From the NCBI GenBank assembly GCA_964393895.1, contig CAYMWP010000001.1, positions 1-64,000 on the forward strand: a DNA stretch of 64,000 nt, read 5' to 3'. Origin of the DNA: B4-G1 sp964393895 (GTDB lineage Bacteria; Chloroflexota; Anaerolineae; B4-G1). Below, one piece after another: positions 7,886 through 16,160 of this stretch (its first letter is position 1; every line of letters starts with the position of its first letter). A program made the translations under genes and the position numbers. The notes under the pieces were generated by a model. The model was given only the letters and a program-made list of their open reading frames with translations, did no database searches and had not been told where the DNA came from.

Positions 7886-8620
7886 CTACCCAGATCCCGG
7901 CCTCTCCCACACCTGAAGGTGCTCGGGCCAGTCCCGGGTGGTGAACCCCAGCTTCTTGTAGCCAGGCAAGTAGTTCACGTACAGGGGGATGCCCTTGGCC
8001 TTGACCTGCTCGACCACCTGCTCGACCCACTCGAGCTTGGTAGCTGTTTGCTGCCCGCCTTGCTGCCCACCCACGATGACCCAGTCGACGTCAGGCACGG
8101 GCACAGGACCGAGCAGCGGTTGGAGGGACAGGAACTTCTTCTTGGCTCCGGTCCTGTGCAGGTCGTCGGCTCGATGCAAGTACTTCGCCTTCTCTACGCT
8201 GACTCCAAGCCACAAGTTGTCGGGCAGTTTCCTCCTTCCGAAGAAAGAAGCCATGCGCTTGGACCTCTTGGTCAACAGCAAGTAGATGTTCTTGGGATTG
8301 TTTTCAATGGCGATCAGCGCTCGTTCTATGAACTCGTCAGGGACTTTTGGATGAAGAAGATCACCCCTGTCCCCGACCAGCACGTAGCTGGGGCAACTCC
8401 AAGCATCCAGCTTGAACAGTTGCTCGGGGCGCTGCACTACCTTACCGGTCCAGCCTGGGACGCCATCTCGGTTCAGGCACGTCAGCTCCTTTGCCCATTC
8501 CTGGTCTCTGTAGACGTTGTGTATCTTGCGGGCGCTGTAGCAGTGCTTGCACCCCTCAGACACGTAAGAGCACCCGACCACCAGCTGCCAGATCCGGTCA
8601 CACCAACCGGACTGGGACAT
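7886..8620 (-). CDS. Phage Gp37/Gp68-family (DUF5131) protein
   Basis: 244 aa. The N-terminal Cys cluster C-S-Y-V-S-E-G-C-K-H-C-Y matches the GC-x2-S-x-GC-x2-CY signature of the phage Gp37/Gp68 family, which resembles radical-SAM proteins. Further family-like blocks are LLTKRSKRM, NLWLGVSVE and WVIVGGQQGG. The reaction of the family is not established, although radical-SAM-type Fe-S chemistry is the usual prediction. It is flanked by small accessory genes and has its own terminator. Confidence 0.85.
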   Translation of the reverse strand: MSQSGWCDRIWQLVVGCSYVSEGCKHCYSARKIHNVYRDQEWAKELTCLNRDGVPGWTGKVVQRPEQLFKLDAWSCPSYVLVGDRGDLLHPKVPDEFIERALIAIENNPKNIYLLLTKRSKRMASFFGRRKLPDNLWLGVSVEKAKYLHRADDLHRTGAKKKFLSLQPLLGPVPVPDVDWVIVGGQQGGQQTATKLEWVEQVVEQVKAKGIPLYVNYLPGYKKLGFTTRDWPEHLQVWERPGSG

Positions 8621-8655
8621 GGCCGGCGCCCCGTCTGTGCACAGAGCTGCGTGCC

Positions 8656-9216
8656 TTACGCTTTTGGGGACGTGAGCTGATCGAGGGAGACGCCGGCGTT
8701 GTCGAGGCTTCTGAGCACGGAGAGGGCGCGCTCGGTAGTCCCGTTGTACCGACGGTACAGGGGGTAGACCTCGATGAGCGCGTTGTGCAGTTCCTTGTCT
8801 AGCAGCGCCCTGAGCAGCGTTTGAATCAACGCATCCTTGTTCGCCTCGCCGGGCGAGGGCTTCGCCGGCGCAGGAGTCACGACCTCAGGAGCCGCAGAGG
8901 TCTTCTTCCCATAGAACCGGTAGACCGCAGCACGTGCACTGGCGATCTGCTCCGCCGTGGCGTCGCACTTGTGCTGGATCTTGGAAAGGGCGGCTAGGGC
9001 GCTCCCGTGGCTGCGAAACTTGCCATCCTCCAGCCGAGTAAGAAACGCCTGGAGGGGGGTGGGGTTGAAGTGGGCAAGGCTGGCCATGCGCACTTTCTCT
9101 TTCTCTTCTTCTGCAAGATCGCAACGCCCTACGGCTTTGCGAACAGACTCGTGCGAGGCATAGCGTCCCGCCCTCACCTGCTCGATCATTCTGTCTACTG
9201 TTAGCTTTTTGTACAT
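8656..9216 (-). CDS. Helical repeat protein, 186 aa
   Basis: Two similar helical units are visible: VRAGRYASHESVRKAVGRC near residue 15, and LEDGKFRSHGSALAALSKI near residue 60. The C-terminal third is another helical domain after a Pro/Ala linker. No family recognised; the internal duplication suggests a small helical-bundle binding protein. Confidence 0.6.
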   Translation of the reverse strand: MYKKLTVDRMIEQVRAGRYASHESVRKAVGRCDLAEEEKEKVRMASLAHFNPTPLQAFLTRLEDGKFRSHGSALAALSKIQHKCDATAEQIASARAAVYRFYGKKTSAAPEVVTPAPAKPSPGEANKDALIQTLLRALLDKELHNALIEVYPLYRRYNGTTERALSVLRSLDNAGVSLDQLTSPKA

Positions 9217-9244
9217 CTGTTACCTATCTGCTAGTGAGAGTGAA

Positions 9245-9263
9245 GAGGGCCGCTTGGGCCCTC
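9245..9263 (-). terminator. Hairpin terminator overlapping a promoter
   Basis: Perfect GAGGGCC/GGCCCTC stem with a 5-nt loop after the gene at 9295, followed by a weak T-tract (TTCACTCTC). Its 5-prime arm is the start region of the promoter at 9265-9293. Confidence 0.45.
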
Positions 9264-9264
9264 A

Positions 9265-9293
9265 CTTGACCTCCGCTTTCGCTGAGAATTGAG
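9265..9293 (-). promoter_or_regulatory. Promoter-like element, CTCAAT-N17-GTCAAG
   Basis: -35 CTCAAT (9288-9293), 17-nt spacer containing CAGCGAAAGCGG, -10 GTCAAG (9265-9270). The spacer strongly resembles that at 7789-7805 (CAGTGAAAGCGG). It would drive the 186-aa gene. Confidence 0.5.
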
Positions 9294-9294
9294 C

Positions 9295-9477
9295 CTACAG
9301 CTCGAGCCACCTACCCCCTCTCTGCTCGGGGTCGAGCACCTCGATGCTGACTTCGTCGTCGTACTCGCTGTACCAGACGCGGATCTTCTCCTTGTCCTCG
9401 TACTTGAGCTCGAGGCCGCCTGAGGTCTGCATGATGGTCGGCCAGCTCTTGATGATCTCTTTCGCCTCACTGCTCAT
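9295..9477 (-). CDS. Hypothetical protein, 60 aa
   Basis: Start at ATG 9477 overlapping the upstream stop (ATGA). Acidic beta-strand pattern (KIRVWYSEYDDEVSIEVL). Its sequence style resembles the 72-aa neighbour; both are probably small beta proteins. Unknown function. Confidence 0.6.
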   Translation of the reverse strand: MSSEAKEIIKSWPTIMQTSGGLELKYEDKEKIRVWYSEYDDEVSIEVLDPEQRGGRWLEL

Positions 9478-9692
9478 GCTGGCCTCGGAAGTCCGAAGAG
9501 GAAGCCCGGCCCGTTGCCCTCGGAGTCGCGGGAGACCTCGAGCTCGAGCTCGTCGCCGTTGTCCATCCTCACCTTGATCACAGGCCAGCACTGTCCGTCT
9601 TGCAGCTCGACCCGCGTGCCCACGATGGTGGCGCCCTTGAGCGCCGCGTAGTACTTCTCGTAGAACGTGTGTTCTTGTGTCTTTCTACCCAT
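9474..9692 (-). CDS. Hypothetical protein, 72 aa
   Basis: Starts MGRKTQEHTFYEKYY after CAGTGGAGGTAG. Beta-rich (IVGTRVELQDG, VIKVRMDNGDELELEV). Coupled to the 60-aa gene downstream. Unknown function. Confidence 0.6.
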   Translation of the reverse strand: MGRKTQEHTFYEKYYAALKGATIVGTRVELQDGQCWPVIKVRMDNGDELELEVSRDSEGNGPGFLFGLPRPA

Positions 9693-9714
9693 TCAATCTA
9701 CCTCCACTGTCAGT

Positions 9715-9885
9715 TCACTCTCTATACGGGTACCCGCGCGTCAGCCCTCCGGAGATCAGCCGAAAAGCGTCGGGCTTGTTTTGAACTACGCCCCGCATAC
9801 GACCTGAAGGCCTGACACGTGTCGTAACTGGGAGCGACTTGAGAGAGTCTTTGTAGTGCAGCTCTTGCAAGAGGTGCAGGGCCAT
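9715..9885 (-). CDS. Small ORF, 56 aa
   Basis: Starts at ATG 9885, preceded by GAGGGAGATGAGGAC. The protein begins MALHLLQELHYKDSL and ends LTRGYPYRE. The codon pattern is like its neighbours and the frame is open with no better alternative. Unknown function. Confidence 0.5.
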   Translation of the reverse strand: MALHLLQELHYKDSLKSLPVTTRVRPSGRMRGVVQNKPDAFRLISGGLTRGYPYRE

Positions 9886-9908
9886 CCATATGTCCTCATC
9901 TCCCTCGG

Positions 9909-10021
9909 CTACGCCTCCGCAACGCCCGTCTCTCTGCCGTGGTAGCGGATGTAGTCCTCAGCGGCGTTCTCCTCGAGGCGCCGCAGGCACGCAGGTCTGC
10001 TATCTTCTGTTTGACGTCCAT
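9909..10021 (-). pseudogene. Small gene with an apparent frameshift
   Basis: ATG 10021 opens MDVKQKIADLR. About 30 nt later the frame turns Arg/Thr-rich, while the neighbouring frame reads RRLEENAAEDYIRYHG and stops at 9909. A single missing base near 9988 would join them into a ~38-aa protein. It is either an assembly error or a broken gene. Confidence 0.35.
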
Positions 10022-10023
10022 GG

Positions 10024-10467
10024 CTACCTCCGGATGATGATGACGTCGGCGCTCCCGACCTCGTCATCATCGAGCACGTCGGCCAAACGACGAAGCTCGG
10101 CGACGAGGGCCTTGTTGTCGTGGACGTGGCTGCGCGACAGGTCCGTGCCCCAGTACGCCTCGTCCACATCGATCCCCCGGATGGTCACGGTGCAACCGAG
10201 ACGGGGCGCTTCCTCCACCTCGTGGTCGTGAACGAACGAGCCCTGCCTGAGGGTGCCTTCGATGACCCCACCGAGCACGTCGTCGATGGTCTTGCGAACG
10301 TAGCTCTTCATGCGGTCGAGCACGTCCTGCTCGCTGGTGCCGTCGAAGCGCGTCGGCGTGGCGCCTTCGAAGGACAGGACGCCGCGCCAGCTCTTGTTGC
10401 CGGTGGCCATGAGCAGGAGCTGGTCGGTCTTCTCTTGCCAGATGATGTACTTGCACTCGACTTTCAT
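10024..10467 (-). CDS. Hypothetical protein, 147 aa
   Basis: Starts MKVECKYIIWQEK. Alpha/beta, with a helical segment (EQDVLDRMKSYVRKTI) and a beta C-terminal end (SADVIIIRR). First in reach of the operon 10467 to 9474; no family recognised. Confidence 0.65.
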   Translation of the reverse strand: MKVECKYIIWQEKTDQLLLMATGNKSWRGVLSFEGATPTRFDGTSEQDVLDRMKSYVRKTIDDVLGGVIEGTLRQGSFVHDHEVEEAPRLGCTVTIRGIDVDEAYWGTDLSRSHVHDNKALVAELRRLADVLDDDEVGSADVIIIRR

Positions 10468-10475
10468 AGGCCCTC

Positions 10476-10769
10476 CTAGTTCAGGTCCTCGTACTTCTTG
10501 TTCTGCTTGCCCGCGCGCTCGAGCATGAGCTCGCGCGCCTTGTCCTTGTCGTCGATGGACGTGGCGACCTCGCTCGGCTCGACGCCGTCCCGGGTACGCT
10601 CGAAGATGACGAAGCCGAAGTCGTTGTCGACCCGGTCACGCACGAGGATGCACCACGCCCTGTCGCCGGCGTAGAACTCCTGGTTGTCGTGCAGGGCGGG
10701 GTGGCCGAGCATCTCGGTACCCGTCAACGTCATGAACTGTTCTTCTGTTACCTTCTTCATGTCACTCAT
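10476..10769 (-). CDS. Hypothetical protein, 97 aa
   Basis: ATG 10769 chosen: it overlaps the upstream stop (ATGA), and the frame before it is the shadow of the next gene. Contains WCILVRDRVDNDFGF and an Asp/Lys-rich helix near the end. Unknown function. Confidence 0.6.
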   Translation of the reverse strand: MSDMKKVTEEQFMTLTGTEMLGHPALHDNQEFYAGDRAWCILVRDRVDNDFGFVIFERTRDGVEPSEVATSIDDKDKARELMLERAGKQNKKYEDLN

Positions 10770-10989
10770 CTGCTCTCCTCTCCAGCTCGACGGCCGGGCG
10801 CCAGATGTGGTCGCGGATGAAGAAGGCGAGCTCCTTGGCATCCGCGTCGTACTTGCCAGTGGCCTGGTCGATGAGGTTCTTGATGGAGCCGCGCTGGCTG
10901 AAGGTGGTGCCCCGCAGCCGGTCGTACTCCTCGAGAAACGCAGGGTCGCCCAAGCACGCCCGCACGGCGTCGTCGTACGTGATGGGCAT
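10762..10989 (-). CDS. Hypothetical protein, 75 aa
   Basis: MPITYDDAVRACLGD start at 10989 overlaps the stop of the upstream gene. Helical throughout (YDRLRGTTFSQRGS, ELAFFIRDHIW). Unknown function. Confidence 0.6.
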   Translation of the reverse strand: MPITYDDAVRACLGDPAFLEEYDRLRGTTFSQRGSIKNLIDQATGKYDADAKELAFFIRDHIWRPAVELERRADE

Positions 10990-11366
10990 CAGTAGTTGTC
11001 CTCCATGTCCTCGAGCATCTCGCGCATGAGGATGAGGCCCTCTTCCATGGACACGTCGAACTCGAACCTGTCGCCGTCGTGCGGGCGCATGACGACTGTC
11101 CAAGGGTCATCTCCGTGCTTGCAGAGCAGCTCCTGCACCTGGAACCTCAGGACCATGTTCGCGGGCAGAGCGCAGCTCTTGCTGCTGACCTGCCGCACGA
11201 ACAAGTCGTAGTCCTCCGAGTCGAGGCGCAGGTGGACCTGCGGGGCCCTTTCCTCGACACTCTTGAACGTGATGGACCCATGCCCGCTGCTGATCTCCGT
11301 TCCCCGGTTGCTGTGCTGCCGGCATTGGTTGCACTCGACGATCTCGTACCAGTTGCGCTCTGTCAT
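10989..11366 (-). CDS. Hypothetical protein with CNQC motif, 125 aa
   Basis: First gene after the terminator at 11442. The N-terminus holds CNQCRQHS, a possible half zinc site. The rest is beta-rich with an acidic helical tail (MEEGLILMREMLEDM). GAAGGGAGACCACT precedes the ATG. Unknown function. Confidence 0.6.
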   Translation of the reverse strand: MTERNWYEIVECNQCRQHSNRGTEISSGHGSITFKSVEERAPQVHLRLDSEDYDLFVRQVSSKSCALPANMVLRFQVQELLCKHGDDPWTVVMRPHDGDRFEFDVSMEEGLILMREMLEDMEDNY

Positions 11367-11441
11367 AGTGGTCTCCCTTCTGTGTCTACTGGATGGCTAG
11401 CATCGCTCTTATTCCCTGGAAGGGAGGGAAGTTGGTGGGTA

Positions 11442-11469
11442 GAAAGACGCGAGCTGGCTGCCGCGTCTT
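11442..11469 (-). terminator. Terminator after the 74-aa gene
   Basis: Perfect AAGACGCG/CGCGTCTT stem with a 10-nt loop, then TCTACC. It separates the 15487-11491 run from the 11366 run. Confidence 0.65.
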
Positions 11470-11490
11470 GCCCGACAGAACGCCGGGGCT

Positions 11491-11715
11491 TCAGGTGCGG
11501 GTACCCTCGTACTCCGCCTTCGACATCACGATGGCCAAACCGCTGCCCTGAAGAGCCCGAGCCACGTGCCTCTGAACGTGCTTGGGCAGATGGGCAACCT
11601 GCAGGTCGAGATCGATGGTGCCGAGAATGGGGCCGTCAGGGGTGTCCTGCCGTATCCCAATGAACGCCGGAAAACGCAGGACGGTGCCGTCACCCTCGCC
11701 CGAAGCCGGTGCCAT
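11491..11715 (-). CDS. Hypothetical protein, 74 aa
   Basis: Starts MAPASGEGDGTV inside the end of the MazG-like gene (26-nt overlap). Beta N-terminal half (GTIDLDLQVAHLP), then a helix (QRHVARALQGSG). Unknown function. Confidence 0.55.
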   Translation of the reverse strand: MAPASGEGDGTVLRFPAFIGIRQDTPDGPILGTIDLDLQVAHLPKHVQRHVARALQGSGLAIVMSKAEYEGTRT

Positions 11716-12124
11716 CGTTCCACTCGTCGGCGATCATCATCGCCATGTTCGCGACGTCCGCCGCTTCCTTGGGGACGCCGCGGCCATCGAGGATGGCGGC
11801 GTGCAGCTCGACGACTTCCTTGAGCAGGTGCTGGTACAGCTCCGCAGGCAGGTCGCTCCTCCAACCCTGCTCTCCCTTGTGGTCGTTGTCTCTGAGGCGG
11901 CACTCCATCAAGGCCACGAAGTCGGCCAAGGGACGGCGCGGCGCCGTGAGCTGGGCCTCGAGCTTGCGGATGCGCTCCTTGGCATCTTGCAGCTGAATGA
12001 GGGCCTTGCCCTTCTCGGCGGACAGGACCTGTTGATTGGCCAAGGCGATGGCCAAGTCCTCCCGAGGGTGTTGACTGCCTTGGGCCTGTCCTTCGGCCCA
12101 CGCCATGCTGTTGTTCTCCTTCAT
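11690..12124 (-). CDS. MazG-like NTP pyrophosphohydrolase
   Basis: 144 aa from ATG 12124 (ATGA overlap). An N-terminal coiled coil (residues ~35-60) is followed by the all-alpha NTP-PPase signature: EVVEL and, 15 residues on, KEAADVANMAMMIAD. These correspond to the E-x-x-E and E-x-x-D metal-binding helices of MazG and phage MazG-like enzymes. The family hydrolyses (d)NTPs to monophosphates plus pyrophosphate. In phages it shapes dNTP pools or modifies host alarmone response. It fits with thyX and dCMP deaminase in the same window. Confidence 0.65.
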   Translation of the reverse strand: MKENNSMAWAEGQAQGSQHPREDLAIALANQQVLSAEKGKALIQLQDAKERIRKLEAQLTAPRRPLADFVALMECRLRDNDHKGEQGWRSDLPAELYQHLLKEVVELHAAILDGRGVPKEAADVANMAMMIADEWNDGTGFGRG

Positions 12125-12678
12125 GCTGCTCCCTCCGGCTCCCCGAGGCACGTGACCTCGATCTCGTTCTTTCTGCCTCGCTTGTGCAAGTAGCCCTCCA
12201 ACGCCGCCTTCGCGTCGGCCTCCGCACACTCTCGATCGTAGTAGCCGCCCACGCTCTCGAGGATGTCGCCGGCGCTGTCCCGCACTACCCACGCCAGCAC
12301 CCCACCCGAGAGGTACAGGCTGAACTCTTCCACCTCCTTCTTCAGTGTCTCCTCCACCAACTTGCCGAGTTCAGGCGTCATCTCGTCCTTGCCGAACCAC
12401 TTGAGGGCGTCCTCTTTGGTCGCGTAGATGATGCCGCACTGTCCGCTGTCCCACGGGCAGCCGAACGAGTTGGTCGAAAGTGTGACGCCACTGTGGATGT
12501 AGGCGTAGACAGGCAGAACGATGTTGTTGCCGTCGCGCTCCACCTGATGAATCTCTCCCACTTCAGTCTTCCGGTCACCCAAGAGGTACCGATGCGACGT
12601 GTACAGTATCGTACCGAGATGGTCGAACTCGGCCCGCGGGTTCTCGGCAGCGTCATCCTGCTGAATCTCGTACTCCAT
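12121..12678 (-). CDS. Phage protein with GCPWDSGQ motif, 185 aa
   Basis: The segment SFGCPWDSGQCGIIYATKE resembles a motif I associate with conserved phage hypothetical proteins, but I cannot name a characterised family. Residues ~100-145 are helical, then a beta segment (GGVLAWVVRDSAGD). Coupled to the MazG-like gene by ATGA. Confidence 0.65.
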   Translation of the reverse strand: MEYEIQQDDAAENPRAEFDHLGTILYTSHRYLLGDRKTEVGEIHQVERDGNNIVLPVYAYIHSGVTLSTNSFGCPWDSGQCGIIYATKEDALKWFGKDEMTPELGKLVEETLKKEVEEFSLYLSGGVLAWVVRDSAGDILESVGGYYDRECAEADAKAALEGYLHKRGRKNEIEVTCLGEPEGAA

Positions 12679-13744
12679 GTGCCTCCCTCCTGCCTTCTTC
12701 TTCTTCCTGTTCGTGGCACGGCAACCAGTCCCCCCAGTATATGAGGGCCTTGCCGTCGACTCGTTCCTGCTCCTCCCGAACGTAGCCCGGGATCGGGCAC
12801 TCCTTGTCAGGGTAGATGGACACGCGGCCGCAGTAGGTGCAGACGAACTGCTGCTTGCCGGTGCGCGTCTTGAGCTCGATGGGGACCCAGCGCCCCCTCT
12901 GCTCTCGGTTCTTGACGATGACCCGAGGCTTCGGCGCGTTGGCCAGCAGGGCCCTGATTCGGTAGACGAACGTCCAGTCCGCCGGGCGTAGCGAAGACAT
13001 CCTCTTGGGCGCGTCGTTCATGTCCCGCACGATCAGCTCAGGGCTGTCGAAAGGCGGAGGCTTGAAGTTCTTCTGCGCCTCTGTCTTCGGCATCTTCTTG
13101 GGCGGGATGACGTAAGTGAGCCGAACCTTGTCGACCTCCGCGAGCTTCTGCTTCAGCTTCCGGCGGTTCGCTGCGTGGTCCTTTTCGCTCATCTCTTCAG
13201 CCGCCGTGCGGAGACCATCGAGCGCCACGGCGAAGTTCATGTAGGCGTGCGCCTGCATGACCCAGGCGTTGATGGCCTCCTCCGCGTCCTTGGTGGCGGC
13301 TCCCCTGTCCTTCGCCGTCTCCACGGCGATATCACGCAAAAACCCATCGAGGGCGAAGGCCGACACGCCTCGAGGGTACAGCACGGACTTACCCTGGTAG
13401 GCGTCGGCCAGGGCCTTGGCGCCCTGCATCCACATGTGGGCGAGAACCTCATCGCCAGGACCGTTGGACTCGCCCGGGTCCGGGGGCTCAGGCAGCTCGC
13501 ACTTCTCCACGTAGTGGGAGAAGATCATGACGGTCAGGTGGAAGTATGGGTTGTTCGTGGGGGCATCGACGACGCTCTCCACGAGATCCGCAAGAAAGGC
13601 TACCTCGTTCCGAAGAACGGGAGGCAGCAGCTTCCGTGCAAGCGCGGTCAGACCGCGCACGAGATTCTCGTCGATGCCGTCCCTCTCATTCAGCTTCGCC
13701 CATTCGTTGAGGTGCGCGACGACCCTATCTTCCACTGTCTTCAT
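12653..13744 (-). CDS. Helical protein with C-terminal zinc finger, 363 aa
   Basis: Start at ATG 13744 after CAGGAGGTAGCC. Largely helical in the first 250 residues. Near the C-terminus CTYCGRVSIYPDKECP could bind zinc. The last ~20 residues are highly charged and overlap the next gene by 26 nt. No family recognised. Confidence 0.65.
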   Translation of the reverse strand: MKTVEDRVVAHLNEWAKLNERDGIDENLVRGLTALARKLLPPVLRNEVAFLADLVESVVDAPTNNPYFHLTVMIFSHYVEKCELPEPPDPGESNGPGDEVLAHMWMQGAKALADAYQGKSVLYPRGVSAFALDGFLRDIAVETAKDRGAATKDAEEAINAWVMQAHAYMNFAVALDGLRTAAEEMSEKDHAANRRKLKQKLAEVDKVRLTYVIPPKKMPKTEAQKNFKPPPFDSPELIVRDMNDAPKRMSSLRPADWTFVYRIRALLANAPKPRVIVKNREQRGRWVPIELKTRTGKQQFVCTYCGRVSIYPDKECPIPGYVREEQERVDGKALIYWGDWLPCHEQEEEEGRREAHGVRDSAG

Positions 13745-14066
13745 GGCTACCTCCTGCCATTCCCTTGTAGATGTCCTCTGCATACGAGCTGTGGACCACG
13801 CTGAGTACTTGCGTCAGGGTGCTCACCCCCAAGGGCCCGGTGCCGGTGTCGACGCTGATGATGGCGACCATGGCTGCCGAGGCTTGGGACAGCAGCAGGG
13901 CGATCTCGAACGGGGTGAGGTCCACGCTGAGGGCCTCGAGCGCCGCCCCTGCCGTGTCGGTGTCGCCTTCGATGTTTGCTTGGATGAGTCTGCAGAGCGG
14001 TTCGGTGAGAGGGTCGACCTTCTTCAAGGCCTCCTCCGTACGGGCCAGTAGCTCTTCGTCCATCAT
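13725..14066 (-). CDS. Hypothetical helical protein, 113 aa
   Basis: MMDEELLARTEEALKKV start at 14066, overlapping the upstream stop. Helical, with an Ala/Val-rich middle (ASAAMVAIISVDTG). Unknown function. Confidence 0.6.
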   Translation of the reverse strand: MMDEELLARTEEALKKVDPLTEPLCRLIQANIEGDTDTAGAALEALSVDLTPFEIALLLSQASAAMVAIISVDTGTGPLGVSTLTQVLSVVHSSYAEDIYKGMAGGSHEDSGR

Positions 14067-15487
14067 TCCTTCTTTCTCGTGAGGGAATCCCACCACGTCT
14101 GCGCGCGGTCGCCGTGAAGCATGAGCTTCTGACGAAGCTGCTCCACCTCGGCGTGGAGCTCAGCGATGGTGCCGCGCAGTTCCTGCTCGGTCTTCTTTCT
14201 GTTTGCGGTCTCGCCCTTGAGCTCGGCGATGAGCTGTTTGTCGGTCACGGTCGTAGGATCGAAGTTCGCCCAGCGTGCGGCGGCATCCCGAAGAGAGGCG
14301 ACGCCCATCTCCCCCTGCCGCGAGAAGTCAACCTTCACGCCCTCCATCTTCGACCGGATGGGGGCGTGCGCCTCCTCTTGGGCCAGCTTCTTGAACTCTT
14401 CGCGCCAAAAGAGGATGTCGAGGTAGTCGTGCGTCGAGGACAGCAGCATCACCCGGCCAATGGGCCTGCCGTCGCGCGTCACCATGCCCCCGGGTCCGAT
14501 GCCCTTGGCGTCCTTCTCGAACGTTGGCCACGGGGGCTCTTTGCGCATGGGCGTTGCCGCCTTGGCGATGTTCAAAGAGTCGAGGACGGTATCGTGCGCC
14601 ATCTCCCGAGCGGCCCAGTACTGGAACAGGTGGCTGAGCGGAGAAGGACCGAACTCGCCGCCCCGCTCCTGGTCGACCATGTTCCTGCACGCAAGACGCA
14701 CCCCAGGACTGGTGATGGTCTGCGGGTAGTCGGGGAGCTCTTCCTTGCCCTGAATCTCGTGCAACCTCGTGAAGATCTCGACGGGCATGAGCATCCTCTC
14801 CGTGAAGAGAAGATGACGATGGTCGGACTCCACGACGACCTCCCACACGTTGAGGTTGACGGAGGGCTGACCGAGCACCCCCGTGCCCGCCGGGGTCATC
14901 ACCCTCTGTCCGATGATCATGCGCTTGGGTAGACGCCACGGGCGAAGGTAGCGGGTCTCCACCGGCTGCAGATCGCGCTTGAACTCCAGCCAGTCCGGCG
15001 CCACGTGACAGCGGAGGATCTGGCAGGTGTCCTCTTGGAACCTGCTCACGAGCACGGGCATGCTGCCGTACTCCACCCAGTCTCCGTGGTTCGTGGGCTT
15101 GAGCTGCTTATCCTCGGCCCACCCGACGTCTCGGAGCTCGCAGATGCACTTCGTGTCGACCTCCACCTTCTCCGCCCACGAGCCGTCCCCCAAAACCAGC
15201 TGCACGATGCGCCGGCCCTGCAAGGACCCCATGCCGACCACGACGCCCTTGCGAACGCACTCGTGGAAGACGGCTACGATGGTCCCGTTGGGGTAGCTGA
15301 AGCGCCGCAATGGCGCGGCCATCTCCTTGAAGCTCTTGCGGTCACTCTGCGCCTCGGTGAGCCCGTCAGCGAGCATCACCAGGCCGTCGTGCATGCCGGT
15401 CACGCAGTAGAAGCGGGGGCCGCTCAGGCCCCCCACCAGATACCAATGGCCGATGATGAGCTCGGCGTCGCTCAGTGCTCTTCCCAT
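14063..15487 (-). CDS. Large hypothetical protein, 474 aa
   Basis: Start at ATG 15487 with the strong Shine-Dalgarno ACAGGAGGAAACAG. The N-terminal half is beta-rich with several small barrel-like units (ELIIGHWYLVGG, GMGSLQGRRIVQLVLG, GQRVMTPAGTGVLG), resembling SH3-like or KOW-type modules. The C-terminal 60 residues form a coiled coil (TEQELRGTIAELHAEVEQL). First gene of an operon running to 11491. Function unknown. Confidence 0.65.
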   Translation of the reverse strand: MGRALSDAELIIGHWYLVGGLSGPRFYCVTGMHDGLVMLADGLTEAQSDRKSFKEMAAPLRRFSYPNGTIVAVFHECVRKGVVVGMGSLQGRRIVQLVLGDGSWAEKVEVDTKCICELRDVGWAEDKQLKPTNHGDWVEYGSMPVLVSRFQEDTCQILRCHVAPDWLEFKRDLQPVETRYLRPWRLPKRMIIGQRVMTPAGTGVLGQPSVNLNVWEVVVESDHRHLLFTERMLMPVEIFTRLHEIQGKEELPDYPQTITSPGVRLACRNMVDQERGGEFGPSPLSHLFQYWAAREMAHDTVLDSLNIAKAATPMRKEPPWPTFEKDAKGIGPGGMVTRDGRPIGRVMLLSSTHDYLDILFWREEFKKLAQEEAHAPIRSKMEGVKVDFSRQGEMGVASLRDAAARWANFDPTTVTDKQLIAELKGETANRKKTEQELRGTIAELHAEVEQLRQKLMLHGDRAQTWWDSLTRKKE

Positions 15488-15551
15488 CTGTTTCCTCCTG
15501 TAGCTGAGACTATCTTCGACGGTCTTATGACCGGGATGATGCCGGAATACG

Positions 15552-16160
15552 CTACGGGGTCGTCTTGAACATGGCGGCGTTTGGCACGCCCGGGATGCCC
15601 ACGAAGATGTTGCCGCTGATGGTGGCGAAAGCAGCAGCGTCAAAGAACAGGCAGAGGGCGTAGACCCCTCCCGCAGTACCGTACTTGGCCGTGATAGCCG
15701 GGTACAGCTCGGCGGCCAATTGGGCGCCTGAACCGTGCCAAACCAAGTACCCGAGACTCGCGCTCAGCGCTGCCTGTCCGGCCGCCACCGCATCGAGGCT
15801 GGGTAGAATGAGGGCAAGGCCGGCGTCGAGCAGGATCTGGATGCCGCCAATCTTGAGCTGGAGGTCCGCGGCAGCGTCGGCACTGGCGTTGACCGCTGGG
15901 AGCGGCAGGACGAGCCCGGCGCTGATGGCACCGGCCAACTCTCCCAGCGCCTGGATCTGCGCCGAAGGGTTCCAGTTCAGGCTCACCGACAACGCTGCGT
16001 CGAGCCGGGCCTGGAAGTCGAGTTGCAACGGGCCGAGGCCGAAGGCCCCGAACAGCGAAGCCTCCAGCGACAAGGCCAAGGGGTTGATGACGCTCAGGGC
16101 CGCGGCCAGCCCCACGTTGACGTCAACCAGCTGATAGTCGGTAAGCGGCACGTCGAACAT
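15552..16160 (-). CDS. Ala/Leu-rich tail or baseplate-associated protein, 202 aa
   Basis: Low-complexity helical protein rich in Ala, Leu and Gly (LAAALSVINPLALSLEASL). It is coupled (TGATG) to the spike-like gene upstream, so it is probably part of the tail tip or baseplate; that role is inferred from position only. Confidence 0.6.
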   Translation of the reverse strand: MFDVPLTDYQLVDVNVGLAAALSVINPLALSLEASLFGAFGLGPLQLDFQARLDAALSVSLNWNPSAQIQALGELAGAISAGLVLPLPAVNASADAAADLQLKIGGIQILLDAGLALILPSLDAVAAGQAALSASLGYLVWHGSGAQLAAELYPAITAKYGTAGGVYALCLFFDAAAFATISGNIFVGIPGVPNAAMFKTTP

